Assembly (NCBI GenBank): GCA_902806595.1
Contig: CADCXC010000013.1
Coordinates: forward strand, 744,001 to 808,000
Direction: 5' to 3'
DNA length: 64,000 nucleotides
Source of the DNA: Pyrenopolyporus hunteri
Lineage: Eukaryota; Ascomycota; Sordariomycetes; Xylariales; Hypoxylaceae
Part shown: positions 33,558 through 44,221 of the stretch, in pieces
How the letters are laid out: each line of letters starts with the position of its first letter
Position numbering within the stretch: the stretch's first letter is position 1
Notes under the pieces: model-generated
Databases searched by the model: none
What the model saw: the letters and a program-made list of their open reading frames with translations, nothing else
Told to the model about the DNA's origin: nothing
Translations under genes and position numbers: made by a program

Positions 33558-35386
33558 GACCACCGGCCCTCACGCGACGTGCCTCGCGAGGATCCGAGCT
33601 GAGGTCCAGATGATTCTATTGAGATAGCGAGCGATTGAACCGATTTTCGTCGTTGTCTCGTGTTCTTTTCCCCAGCATCGACAATTAGGGCAGGATTAGC
33701 CCTCATCATTTCTAGTTAGCATCGCACCGACCACCCGTGGGCTTGTGCCTCCCAATGACAGCAAGCAAACAGGGGATACTGGGTAAGTAATTATGTAAAT
33801 GTATTCGGGTGGATCGGTCATTATCGTCATTATGATCACGATGGTTAGGCGTTTATCGGGGATACCAACTCAGGGCTGGTGGTTTTAGCGGTTGTGTCTC
33901 TTACCAGAAGGGTAGCCCGGGGCGTTAGGCAGGGGTGGACAGGTCAGTAGGTGTACCGTGGTCTGCCGTCTCTCTGGTTCAGCATAGGTTTTTTCTGGGC
34001 GCCATAGGGCGTATTTTAGGATTCGTACGATACCACTCCTCTATTCCGTCAAAGGGGCTCAACTGAGGGTAGAAGCCCGTTAGGTTAAGGGCTTCGACCG
34101 CACACGTGTCGGTGCCCGAAGTGGCGGTATATAAACAGAAGCCTAACTAGGAGATGTACAGTAGAATGAGTTAGTAGAACGGGTAGAATGGAGTACGAGA
34201 AGGTTGAACACGTGTAAACTGGCCAATCTCTCGGGATCCTCTTCCAACTATCCTATAGGTTAATGTGGGCTCGGGGGGGCCCTTTGCGGAGACGCCATCA
34301 TCAACGAGGTTAGCATTTTTTCCAATATGGAATACATATGTGCCATGCCTACACACATACATACATACATACCTACCTACATATACATATACATACACCT
34401 ACATACCTACATAGTACCTACAGACGGGCAATACATGTACTTGGCAGTTCTGCAGAAAATATGGACGCAAGCTGAGAAAATTGGTGACCGGGTGGTGGTC
34501 TACGGGATCTCCAGTCTGGGAGCTTCGAATATATGTAGTTGGTGCTGCATTCGGTAAGGAGGTGGATATAAAGGGGAGTGGGGCGCCCTACTATTTGCTT
34601 ATCTCTTACGTACTATAACGGGGTTAGGTAAGGTATGCTCGTATAAGTACAAGTATGGTGATTCAATAGGACTAGTAAGCTAGGTATATATCACAGCCAG
34701 GGAGCTATGACGTCGCCGCTTCGATGGGACCCTCGCTCAAGCCACCCTGCGGCTCGGCCAGGATATTCGGGGGTTTAGTGTTCTGTGTTCATGCTTCTTT
34801 TCCACTTGCTGCCCATTAGTATTATGCACCTACCAGGAACGCACCTACACATATTCAACACATTCACACATACGAATCCCATATACACATACCACATCTT
34901 AACATGTCAACCTCACATGAGGCATCCTAACACAGCAGACAAACAATATATTTTTGAGGTTGTGCTACTTGGGAGACCCAATGACGGATAAACAGATATC
35001 CACGCGGTAGACTACATCAGGACTGCATATCCCATATCCACGGTTGTGCCCAGGGCCGTATACAGCTTTGTGGGCTCATGAACCCTACCAGATGCGATCA
35101 GCCATCATCAATCGACCTCTTGCCACTGTAGGGTTGCAAGGCAGACGCAGGCGTACGCAGACGCACGCATGAAGATATACACACACGGGCATAGACGCAC
35201 ATGAGCACCGTCGCCATACAAGGTGTCCCCGTTCGAGTTCCGGTTGGTCTAGAAGCCAAAGCCCCTGGAGAAACCGCTTTTCCTTCTTGTTCGTACTGTC
35301 TTCTAGACTGCTTCGGCACCCAAATCGGAAGGTTTCGCTCTTCAATATAAACCATACGGTCCCTTTTCCCCCTACCACTCAAAGCC
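33558..35386. other. Intergenic region between sgf73 and the carrier gene
   Basis: This is 1.83 kb without a supported gene. It includes the sgf73 3' region, a CATA/CCTA-rich microsatellite at about 34347-34413, ACACAT-rich patches near 34850-34900 and the carrier promoter. A TTGAGGTTGTGC-type stretch and A/C-rich leader precede the carrier start. Confidence 0.55.
34347..34413. repeat. CATA/CCTA microsatellite
   Basis: A run of ACATACATACATACATACC units grades into ACCTACATAT and ACATACCTAC units. It is a compound tetranucleotide repeat with no coding potential. Confidence 0.8.
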
Positions 35387-37828
35387 TTGGGAAGGAAACC
35401 AACCATGCCAGCACCTAGCCTTACCAATAACACAGACACACTAAAAACAGACAAGTTCCTCGAGGCCATACACCACGCTATATCAGGCTCCACCGGCACC
35501 CTCATCTCAACATGTACTCTCTATCCTCTATCTCTAGTGATTACCCGTCTTCAAGCCCAAAGACAAATTCGCCGAGAGCGAACGTTCAGCAGCACCAGCA
35601 GCAGAAGCGGCAGCAGCGTCAACAGCGACGACAGCAGCAGCAACAACGGCAGCAACGGCAGCAGCGACAGCAGCGGCAGCAGCGACAGCAGGACCTGCGA
35701 TACCACCAGCACAAGTCCAAGTGGAGCACGGGAACCGCCCTACGCCGGAATCATCGAAGCCTTTTCGCGGATCTGGAGTTCCAGTGGCGGGCCGAAAGCG
35801 TTTTATACTGGCCTGGCTCAAGATGCAGCCAAATCTGTCTTGGACTCTTTCCTCTTCTTTCTCTTCTATGAGTGGCTCCGTACCGCCCGGCTCTCGGCCC
35901 GGAGCGGCGGCCGCCGGAGGGGAGGGGAGAGGACGGCACCGGGGCTTGGCATGCTCGAAGAATTAGCCATTGGTGTGGTGGCCGGTGCTTGCTCGAGGCT
36001 CTTCACGACGCCTATCGCTAATGTGGTCACCCGCAAGCAGACAGCCTCCCTCATCGACACCGAGGGCAGGGAAATCAGCGTCCGCGAGATCATCAATAGC
36101 ATCCGCAAGGAGCAGGGCCTCGCCGGCTTTTGGTCCGGTTACTCGGCTAGCCTGGTGCTCACCCTGAACCCGAGCATTACTTTCTTCCTTCAGGAGTTCC
36201 TCAAGAAGAAGACTGTCTCTGCCGATAGGTGGGATAACCCTGGCTCCCACGTCACATTCCTACTCGCGGCCGTCAGCAAGGCCGTCGCCAGCACTATAAC
36301 ATACCCATTTCAGACCGCCAAGACCCGGCTACAAACTGGCGTCCCGGCTGCGTCCGAGAAATCGAAGGATAAAGAAGCGGAAGGCCGGGGCGGGACGGAT
36401 GACTCTAGGGACGCCGAAACATCAAAGAGAGGGAGAGGAAGTTCCGCACAAACGGAGACTTCGGGGGAGACGGGAGCCTCGATGGAAGCGTCTCCGACCA
36501 TCTCCACCATCGACGAAATATCTCCCAAGACCGTGCTCCCTCCCCGCAAAGTAAAGTTCACAACTAGCGTAGCGCCGCCAGGACGGAATCCCGGAGGCGA
36601 GGCGGAGAAGAAGGCGGATCCACTACGGAAGGTCAAGGACCTCGGCGAACGTAGCATCTTCGGGACCGTTGCACAGATCGCTCGCACCGAAGGTATCGGG
36701 TCTTTATACGATGGTATCCTAGGCGAGCTGCTCAAGGGATTCTTAAGTCATGGCACAACGATGCTGGCGAAGGAAGTCGTGCACAAGCTGCTCTTCAGAC
36801 TGTACTTCGTCCTTGCGAGTGCCCTAGCTGAGATTAAGGCGCGCAGGGTGACGCCTGGGCCTGTATTTGAACCTAACCTCGGGGCCCCGACCAAATCCGG
36901 AAATGGAGGTGAAGGTGAAGGTGGAGGAGGTGCGGCTAGGTCGGGACCTGCGGGCCTGGCTGCTGTCGAAATTGAGGCTACGACGGGGACGATGACAACT
37001 GAAATTGTTGTCGAAACTCGAGCTATCTCACCGGCGCTATCGACGCCTCCTGTACAAGCACCTTCACCGCCTTCATCGCCGCCACCGTCGTCACTAGCGC
37101 TACCACCGACGCCACGGACGGCAGAATCGGCAGAGTCCTCGATAATACCAGTGCAACCGCTACCAGCACTACCAGTTCAGCCGTCACCAATACCCATAGA
37201 GCCGCCACCAGTTCTACCAGTACAGCCACCAACACTCCCTACAGAATCCCCGCCATTACCGATAGAACCGTCCTCACCGTCGGTAGAACCATCGCAGTCG
37301 CCGGTACAACCCTCTCCACCACGAGCCCAATCGCTACCGCCGCCACCCGCACAACAACTACTCCCAGAGCCTGTACAACCAGAAATTATACAATCAGAAT
37401 CTATAAAACCAGAGAATATACAGTCAGAATCCGTGCAACCAGAGCCTATACAACAAGCTCCTATACTAGCACCATCTCAAACTCCACCGCGCTCACCGCC
37501 CCAACGGTTACAAGCGCCCCCCCATCCTGCTCGTGCTTCTATTCCTAGCACCCCACCACCGCCGCCACCAGAGCAGCCCCCGCAACAACTCCGCGCCCTG
37601 CGAAACCGCATTAACAGCTTGAGCCGGCACCGATCCGAGCGTCCGTACCCTACCCCTTCCGCCCCTGCCCCCTCCCCCGTCATCAGGCACGCTAGCTGGT
37701 ACCCGTCCCGCCACCACGGCGGCGGGACTAGCCGCCCGTCCGACGACGACGACGTCTTCGGCGGCAGCGTCGTCGCGAATATGATCGATGGCACGCAGAG
37801 GGGGGTTAAACGTGATAATGATTATTAA
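35387..37828 (+). CDS. Peroxisomal-type mitochondrial carrier family protein (PMP47/SLC25A17-like) with long Pro-rich tail
   Basis: Mitochondrial carrier family members exchange nucleotides or cofactors across organelle membranes. This one most resembles fungal peroxisomal adenine-nucleotide or CoA carriers. It is intronless, 813 residues (807 if ATG 35405, in better context, is used). Three signature motifs are visible: YPLSLVITRLQ (about residue 46, Asp replaced by Ser), TTPIANVVTRKQ (about 205) and TYPFQTAKTRLQ (about 305). A Ser/Asn-rich loop coded by an AGC/AAC trinucleotide array (about 35588-35697) separates helices 1 and 2. A roughly 110-residue charged insert splits the third repeat before ARTEGIGSLYDG. 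After helix 6 (about residue 485) comes a roughly 320-residue disordered tail with degenerate Pro-Val-Gln-Pro repeats. The substrate is inferred from family only. Confidence 0.85.
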   Translation: MGRKPTMPAPSLTNNTDTLKTDKFLEAIHHAISGSTGTLISTCTLYPLSLVITRLQAQRQIRRERTFSSTSSRSGSSVNSDDSSSNNGSNGSSDSSGSSDSRTCDTTSTSPSGAREPPYAGIIEAFSRIWSSSGGPKAFYTGLAQDAAKSVLDSFLFFLFYEWLRTARLSARSGGRRRGGERTAPGLGMLEELAIGVVAGACSRLFTTPIANVVTRKQTASLIDTEGREISVREIINSIRKEQGLAGFWSGYSASLVLTLNPSITFFLQEFLKKKTVSADRWDNPGSHVTFLLAAVSKAVASTITYPFQTAKTRLQTGVPAASEKSKDKEAEGRGGTDDSRDAETSKRGRGSSAQTETSGETGASMEASPTISTIDEISPKTVLPPRKVKFTTSVAPPGRNPGGEAEKKADPLRKVKDLGERSIFGTVAQIARTEGIGSLYDGILGELLKGFLSHGTTMLAKEVVHKLLFRLYFVLASALAEIKARRVTPGPVFEPNLGAPTKSGNGGEGEGGGGAARSGPAGLAAVEIEATTGTMTTEIVVETRAISPALSTPPVQAPSPPSSPPPSSLALPPTPRTAESAESSIIPVQPLPALPVQPSPIPIEPPPVLPVQPPTLPTESPPLPIEPSSPSVEPSQSPVQPSPPRAQSLPPPPAQQLLPEPVQPEIIQSESIKPENIQSESVQPEPIQQAPILAPSQTPPRSPPQRLQAPPHPARASIPSTPPPPPPEQPPQQLRALRNRINSLSRHRSERPYPTPSAPAPSPVIRHASWYPSRHHGGGTSRPSDDDDVFGGSVVANMIDGTQRGVKRDNDY
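35588..35697 (+). repeat. AGC/AAC-type trinucleotide array coding a Ser/Asn loop
   Basis: The DNA is a run of CAGCAGCAG, CAACGGCAG and GACAGCAGC units, read in frame as Ser, Asn, Gly and Asp. In another frame the same DNA would code polyglutamine. It lies inside the carrier gene, in the loop after the first signature motif. Confidence 0.85.
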
Positions 37829-38783
37829 TGGAGAAGGATTATACAATATCTACCTACCTACCCGACTTTTGTGGGAGAGAAAGCCGGAAAGTAAGAAGAT
37901 TTCCGGGATAGACGGGCTAGCGGACAGGCTGGCAAGAATCGACTTGAAAAAGGAGGTTTGAGAGAATATGTACGAGATGTGTTGATCTAATGTCCGTTAT
38001 TTCTTCTACATTCTACTTCTACTTTTATCCCCTCCCCCCTTTTTTTTCCATTCCTTTTTTTAATATTTTCTTTTGTCTGGAGGGACGGAGAGGACGGAGA
38101 GGACGGGAAAAATGGAGAGGCTGTTTGAATTTATCCTCAGTTGGTTGAGGTCGTTATTCTTTTCCCTCTTGTCTATTATATTCGACATTGGAATTCCGCT
38201 CCTTTTCACTCTTTCTCTTTTGTCGGATGGTGGGCCGGCTGGGTGGGCGGAATCCTGTGAGACACAAAAGCAAAAGGACGGTCTGGGTCTTATGCGGACG
38301 CCGCGGTTGGGTACCTAATTTGTAATCTTCCGAAGGTCCTAAGGTACATATATGCATGTATGCATGCATGGTGCTTGGGGTTGGCGGTGGCGTCTGTCGA
38401 TCGAGGAGAAGGGGAAAGGAGGAAGGAGATGGAAGAATGCCCGACGCCGTGAACGAGTTTACAATGACGATGTTGATGAATCGGGCTTGCGCTGAGCTAG
38501 CGATGGACACGGCGCAAGAATACGATTGCTACATACCAAGCATGCTCGGGCAATAATATGAGCGTGGCAAGGTATGGCATGTCATCTTGGGTATCTAGAA
38601 TAGAACTCTAGTAGTAATGATATTGCGCAGCGTGTGGATGACGATAGTAATAAAATCATCTCACCACCGCATTCGAGTTATGTCTCTGGCTTGTTCTTCT
38701 TCGCAGTTCTCGCTGTGCGAACTCGCCAATGGCAAGACCATTGCCGTTGTGTAATTGCAATTTCCGCCGTTTAATACCCAAGT
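37829..38783. other. Convergent intergenic region between the carrier and NOSIP-like genes
   Basis: This is 955 bp between two stop codons. I see no gene. It contains TACCTACCTACC at 37850-37862, a T/C-rich stretch near 38005-38070, GGACGGAGA direct repeats at 38082-38106 and a TGCATGCATG patch near 38352. Confidence 0.55.
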
Positions 38784-40098
38784 CTAGCATTGAAACGCCA
38801 CGCCGGACTTCCGGACTTCATTCGTGCCCCCGGCCGAGAACCCCGTGCCTTCGGTCCTCAGCTCGACCAGCCCCGGGCGTATCCTCTCCTTATCCTTATC
38901 CTTTTTCTTCTTCTTGCTCTTCTCCTTGTCCTTCTCCTCGCCTCCGTTCGCTGCATCGCCGCTCTTATCGGTGAGATCGGCCTCGCAGACGTAGCACCGC
39001 AGCTCGGCCGACGCGTGGGGGTCGTGGTGCAGCCGCGACGGCCGCATGAACTTGTCGACGCAGCTCCGGCACAGCACGTGCCCGCAGGGCTTCGCGAGCA
39101 TCGCCTTGGACGCGTTGCTCAGGCCCTTCTTGCACGACGGGCACACGCGTATGCGCTTCTTCTTCCTCGTCCTCCTCTCCGCACCACCACTCCCATTCCC
39201 TTCCCTATCCTTCCTCTCCGTCCCCCCTCCCTCGTCCTCGTCCTCGTCCTCCTCGGTGAAGTTCACCGTCACCAGCGTGTGCAGGGAGTACGTGTGCGGG
39301 CTGTCCTCGCGCGAGGCCGGGCACACGGGCGCGCTCTTCGCCCTCCGCGCCACCTCGTGCAGCGCGTCCCTGCCGTGAGACGACGGCGCCACGGACGGCG
39401 TCCAGAACGACGGGAGCACGGGCCTCGCGGCCTTCTCGTCGTCGATGGCTTTCCGCGCCTTGGCCCGGTCCTCCCGCGCTATCCGCGCCAGCTCCTCCTC
39501 GTCCATCTCGAATTTGCGCTTCTTCGCAGTGTTGTTGTTGCCCGCCTCTAGCGTGTTATCGCCACCTACACCGTCTTTATTCGCTAGGCTCGCGGCAGCA
39601 GTAGTAGCAGTAGCAGTAGCAGTAGTATTATTATTATCCTTCTTAGCAGCAGCACCCCTAGCCTTAGCATCGAGCCCGATCTGCGTCATCTCGAACTCGC
39701 GGACGGCGCGCTCGCGGGCCTCCTCCTCGCGGCGGGCTTGCTCCTCCCTGGCCTCGCGCTCCTCCTGCTCGCGCAGGCGCTCGAGGCGCTTGATCTCCTT
39801 CTTCTGGGCCAGGATGTTGCTGAGGGCGCACTCGCGGCAGAACAGGTCCCCGTGCGCGCACGAGACCGGGTCCCGCGCGATCTCGAGGCACAGCGCGCAC
39901 GACGAGAAGGGCAGGAAGCTCTCGCGCGAGAGACGCGCCGACGTTGAGCTCCAGGCGCGCCGCGCGAGGTCCCGCTCGTGCGAGGTGAAGACGGCCCGGG
40001 AGGTGTTTCGCTTGCCTGGGAGGTTTAGCGGTGTCGGTCGTTGTTGTTTGTGTCTGGGGTTGGCTGGGAAGGGGAGAGATGAGCTTACTGTGTGACAT
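38784..40098 (-). CDS. NOSIP-like RING/U-box protein
   Basis: NOSIP homologues are nuclear/cytosolic E3 ligase-like proteins with a split U-box/RING, found in spliceosome fractions. Exon 1 is only 10 bp (40098..40089), the intron is 40088..40016 (GTAAGC, CAG, 73 bp) and exon 2 is 40015..38784, giving 413 residues. The spliced N-terminus MSHSKRNTSRAVFTSHERD is the family start motif. The first half-domain follows (SCALCLEIARDPVSCAHGD, CRECALSNILAQKKE; about 42-75). A Glu/Arg-rich coiled coil comes next (about 80-115), then a long low-complexity segment. The second half is CPSCKKGLSNASKAM, AKPCGHVLCRSC and CYVCEADL (about 300-365). It is longer than human NOSIP (301) because of the linker. Codons are very GC-rich, which generates long antisense ORFs. 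Confidence 0.87.
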
Positions 40099-40708
40099 TT
40101 TGAGATGCCGATTGGAGATATCTACGAGATAGCTACTGCAGATAAAGCACCTCCCTACCGGCTTGGTAAAATAAGAGGCTGTATATGAACGTTAGGTAGG
40201 TGGATAAGAGGTTCGATGTCGTAGGTATTGTATAAATTTAAGTGGATATCGTCTGCATGGCTCAAAGAAAATGTCAAGTAATAATACTAGAGCTACTGTA
40301 CCGGGGTCGTGCTACATCCTTGTAGTTGAATACAGGGGTACCATAATCAGCTACGTATTGTACATCCGCGTAACAGTATCGTATCGATAGGAACCTCCCG
40401 ATCCAATAGGATTGTCCCTTTCGCAACTTCTTGCACCATTTAGTGTTACCTAGGTAGAATTCTCTCAAGTACAGCAAGTACCTACATAGGTACATGTACC
40501 TGCTAAATTGGATGGCCCATCGCAGTTGAGGTACTTTTTATAGCTAATTGATCGATTTTATTTACTTTCCGTCTCCATCGTGAGTTTTAGCCGATCCACG
40601 CAAATCTGAAAAATTATGATGTAGTCTCTCGTCTTCTCTTCTTTCCTTAAGCACAATTATATCAATTGCCATGTGGTTAGACATCACCTAGCAGGACGGT
40701 ATATATAA
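40099..40708. promoter_or_regulatory. Divergent upstream region of the NOSIP-like gene and taz1
   Basis: This is 610 bp between divergent start codons. Sequence is AT-rich, in contrast to the GC-rich coding DNA on both sides. TACATAGGTACATGTACC lies at about 40483-40500, and a TATATATAAATGG stretch lies directly before the taz1 ATG. I see no gene. Confidence 0.5.
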
Positions 40709-42138
40709 ATGGAATGCGACGAAGCCGACATGTCCAAGCCTAACCCCAACAAGCTGCCGCTGCAGCAGCCAAGTCTGCCATGGCGCATGACTTCTTCCGT
40801 CGTTATGGGCTTGACAGCAGCCCTCTCCAGGGGTTTCCTGTACGGCTTGAATTCGGTTGAGGTGGTAGGCTTAGAGCGGTTTTTAGATATTCTGGACAAG
40901 AGGAAAGACGTTGAGAAGAGGCAGAAAGGTCTCATTACTGGTGGGTGATTTTTGCTGCACGCACCAGACGACGGGCCTCGTTCTAGTATAAAAAACTGAT
41001 TTCATATTAGTCTCGAATCATATTAGTGTGTAAGTCGTTATCCATATCTGGCTTCCCGTATGATGCCTTTATAATCTAACCCGTCACATAGACTTGACGA
41101 TCCCGTAATATGGGGTGTCTTACCACTACGTTATGGCTTCAACCCTTCTAACCACAGATGGGGCCTGGGAGCCCATGATATATGCTTCAAGAATAAGTGA
41201 GCGCACATTTCTTCTCGCTTCATAAATACGCCTAGTGCATATAATATATATATACCCATCTACAATCGACATATACGTACAATTTCCTTCTTTCACTAAC
41301 GTACATAGCTAGACTTTTGGGATCCTTCTTCTCCGCCGGCCAAGTCCTACCAACTCATAGATTCAAACACTCACCTCATGGCGGGCTCTTTCAGCCCACC
41401 ATCGCACAAGCGATCCGCCTACTCTCCTCTCCGCCATTCACCACCACCACCACCACCACCACCCTGCGTCCAGCCTCGCCCGAGTCTGACGACGCGTCCG
41501 ATCCGTTCTCCTCGGACGGGCTCACCTTCACGACGACGGGGACGGACCGGTACGTCGCGCCGTCGGCGTACGCGCGGAACCGGCACAGCTGGGTGCACGT
41601 GTTCCCGGAGGCGTGCGTGCACCAGCACCCGAAGCTGTTGCTGCGGTACTTCAAGTGGGGGGTGTCGCGGCTGATCCTGGAGAGCGAGCCGGCGCCGGAC
41701 GTGGTGGCCATGTTCGTCGACGGCGCGCAGCGCGCCATGCCCGAGGACCGCCGCTGGCCGCGCTTCCTGCCGCGCTTCCCCGTCCGCTTCCGCGTCGCCT
41801 TCGGCGACCTCGTCGACGCCGACGCGGCCTTCGGCGACCTGCGCGCCCGCTGGAAGGACCTCGTCCGCCGCGAGACGGACAAGATGGCCCTCGTGAGGAA
41901 CAAGGTCGCCCTGGCCATGGGCGAGCTCACCGACGAGCTCAAGTACGGCCAGGAGGCGGTCGATCTGAGGATCGAGGTGGCCAGGCGAGTCCGCGAGGAG
42001 GTCGTAAAGGTCCGCAGAAGCATGGGGTACCCGGACGAGGAGCCGGGCTTCGAGCTGGCGGAGACGTGGGCGCGGGAGCCGCGCAAAGACCGGTTCAAGA
42101 GCAACGTTGATGATAGCTTGGTGAATAAAAGGGAATGA
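40709..42138 (+). CDS. taz1: Tafazzin, cardiolipin-remodelling acyltransferase
   Basis: Tafazzin is a mitochondrial phospholipid-lysophospholipid transacylase that remodels cardiolipin acyl chains. Exons are 40709..40940, 41011..41029, 41092..41196 and 41313..42138 (introns 70, 62 and 116 bp), giving 393 residues. Exon 2 is a 19-nt microexon. Spliced, it rebuilds GLITVSNHISVLDDP (about 76-90), the catalytic H-x4-D motif, with the His from the microexon and the Asp from exon 3. Then follow WGVLPLRYGFNPSNHRWGLG, GSFFSAGQVLPTHR (substrate-binding block) and HVFPEACVHQHP. The N-terminus PWRMTSSVVMGLTAALSRGF matches fungal Taz1. A Thr/Ser-rich insert (about 150-190) is typical of filamentous fungi. 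The C-terminus is charged and GC-rich. An in-frame ATG at 40730 is an alternative start. Confidence 0.92.
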
Positions 42139-43141
42139 GGGTCCTGCTGCGAGTATCGTTGCTTAGAAGCGGTTGTCCTTTCTTGTACGGTTAAAAAAAG
42201 CGACGGGGCCCTTTAATAAGGGCTATTTATGAATATACGTCACAAGGGCTACTCAAAATCAACCGTAAATCTTTATCGCTATCGTGGGGATTTTACTCGC
42301 GAGTATGCGTACGTATTTACCTTCGTAGAAAATAGGGGGCGTCCAGATTACCCCCGACTTGAGACAAGAGCCGTTATAATAACACTCCTCATTTGTTCCT
42401 GGGTCATATTCATTTGTAAGAATATTCCAATTCTTCGTCTTTTGCCTTCTCGTTGGGACTTCCGCTAAGTATAATTATTATAATGCTCTATTCGAGTATA
42501 TTGACGGCTTGGAGAAAGGATCGGAATGTTACGGGGGTTAATAAAGCAAACTACAGCCTCATTTTAGAATCGATCATGTTCATAGCGCGCCCACCAGCTC
42601 TCTAGGTAGTTCCGCGCCTAGAAATCGGTTCTTACGAAATATACATCTTGTAGGTCTTAGCGACAAGAGTTGTTATCCGGTCATTGTTCGAGAAATTCGT
42701 CCTATGCATAGGTAAGCTTTCAACATCATTCTTAGGCGCGTATCGGCGATGAAGCAAAAAAGGGTGAGAATGCCATCAACACTCCACGAAAAATTCAAAG
42801 ACTCGAAAGATCGGGTATATCCTTTTCAATACGCATTACTAGTAGTAAATTGTGCTGCCCACACCCCAAGAAATGCAAGTCATAATCTATGAGCGCTACA
42901 ACTCGCATTGCCAAACGCCTACCCGTGATCCTTGCCGTGCTACATCACTACGCCAAACCGGCTGCCTCCAACTGCCCCCACGTTCCCATTACAGCGCGTT
43001 CGTAGCCGTAAAACGTCGAAGCATATCTCGAGTCGCTATCTGGGAGTCCATATCCCCGATGAGATAAGAGTGTCTGCAAAAAAGCTTCCTCCCGCACAGA
43101 CTTATAACCCTAGCTGGTGTCTAGTACATGCCGTAACCTCC
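42139..43141. other. Convergent intergenic region between taz1 and pho85
   Basis: This is 1.0 kb between two stop codons. I see no gene. ORFs of 70-110 codons on the plus strand (42852-43276) overlap the pho85 end antisense and have no domain. Composition returns to average directly after the GC-rich taz1 exon. Confidence 0.55.
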
Positions 43142-44221
43142 CTAGTATCCGGGATCGTAGACACCCTGCGAGGGCACGGCTGGGGGCGCGTATCCCCTGA
43201 CTTGCGCCTGCATCCCTTGCTGTTGCTGCATCTGATGTTGTTGCATCGCCAGCTCGGCAAACCAAGGATGCTGTAGAGCATCGTGCGCGCTGATGCGGTG
43301 TTCGGGGCGGAGAACGAGCATGCGCTGCAGGAGGTCGATTCCGACCTGGTCGATCTGGGGCAGGATAGCCCTGAGATCTTGCGTGGCGTACATCTTCATA
43401 TTGGGTTTGTACTCGGGGAACTGGGTGATGCCGGGCCAGGTTCTTTCCGTCGGCGTGCCCATTATACGGAAGATGCGTATGATCTGGTCCTCGTTCGTCG
43501 TCCCCGGGAAGAGCGGCCGCCCCGTGTACATCTCGGCCATAATACACCCGGCCGACCATATGTCGATACTGGTGTTGTACGTACGGCTACCCAGCAGGAC
43601 GTCCGGGGCCCGGTACCACAGAGTGACCACCTCGTTCGAGAAGGTGTTGACCGGAATACCGAATGCGCGCGCTAAGCCAAAATCCCCGAGCTTTAGTTGA
43701 CCCTTCCCGTTAATAAGCAGGTTCTGGGGCTTGAGGTCTCGGTGGAGGACACGGTTCTTGTGGCAGAAATCAATACCCTTGAGCAGCTGGAACATGAAGG
43801 ACTTGATGGTCATCGGCTTCAGAGCGCCTCTATCGCCATGAGCATCCATATAATTCTTGAGATCTCCATCCAAGTATTCGAAGACTAGCATGAGTTTGTT
43901 CTCTGTATGGATCACGTCGTATAGCGCCACGATATTCTCGTGTTTCAATTCCTTCATGAGCGATATCTCGCGAATCGCGGTCGAGGGGGTACCTTCTTCG
44001 GAGTCGAGGTGGATTTCTTTGAGGGCGACTAGCTCGCCCGTCTGACGGTTCCGACCCTTGAAAACCTATATTTGACGCCCGTAGAGTTAACATAAAAAAG
44101 GAACAGACATCCAAGCGTGATAGCGGTCGACTAATCATATGGGAGAACGTACCGTAGCATAGGTACCCTCTCCCAGCTTTTCGAGCTGCTGAAATGAGCT
44201 CGGGTGCCTCTTAGCGTCCAT
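43142..44221 (-). CDS. pho85: Pho85-type cyclin-dependent kinase
   Basis: Pho85 (PhoA in Aspergillus, CDK5-like) partners with Pcl cyclins to control phosphate, glycogen and cell-cycle responses. Exon 1 is 44221..44153, the intron is 44152..44066 (GTACGT, TAG, 87 bp) and exon 2 is 44065..43142, giving 330 residues. The start MDAKRHPSSFQQLEKLGEG fits the family. The glycine loop GEGTYATVFKG spans the junction. Also visible are the catalytic Lys in VALKEI, cyclin-binding PSTAIRE (about 53-59), catalytic HRDLKPQN, DFGLA, and the activation segment NTFSNEVVTLWYRAPD with the Pho85-specific Ser in place of the usual T-loop Thr. The C-terminus adds a Gln/Met-rich tail of about 35 residues. The upstream in-frame ATG at 44689 is ignored because the extension is unlike any kinase N-terminus. 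Confidence 0.94.

Noticed and set aside
38790..40095. Long plus-strand ORFs (up to 253 codons) opposite the NOSIP-like gene
   Set aside because: Their translations are Arg/Leu/Pro-rich with no domain. They are antisense shadows of a very GC-rich coding exon.
41391..42110. Antisense and alternative-frame ORFs over taz1 exon 4
   Set aside because: Same cause: GC-ending codons suppress stops. The tafazzin frame carries all conserved motifs.
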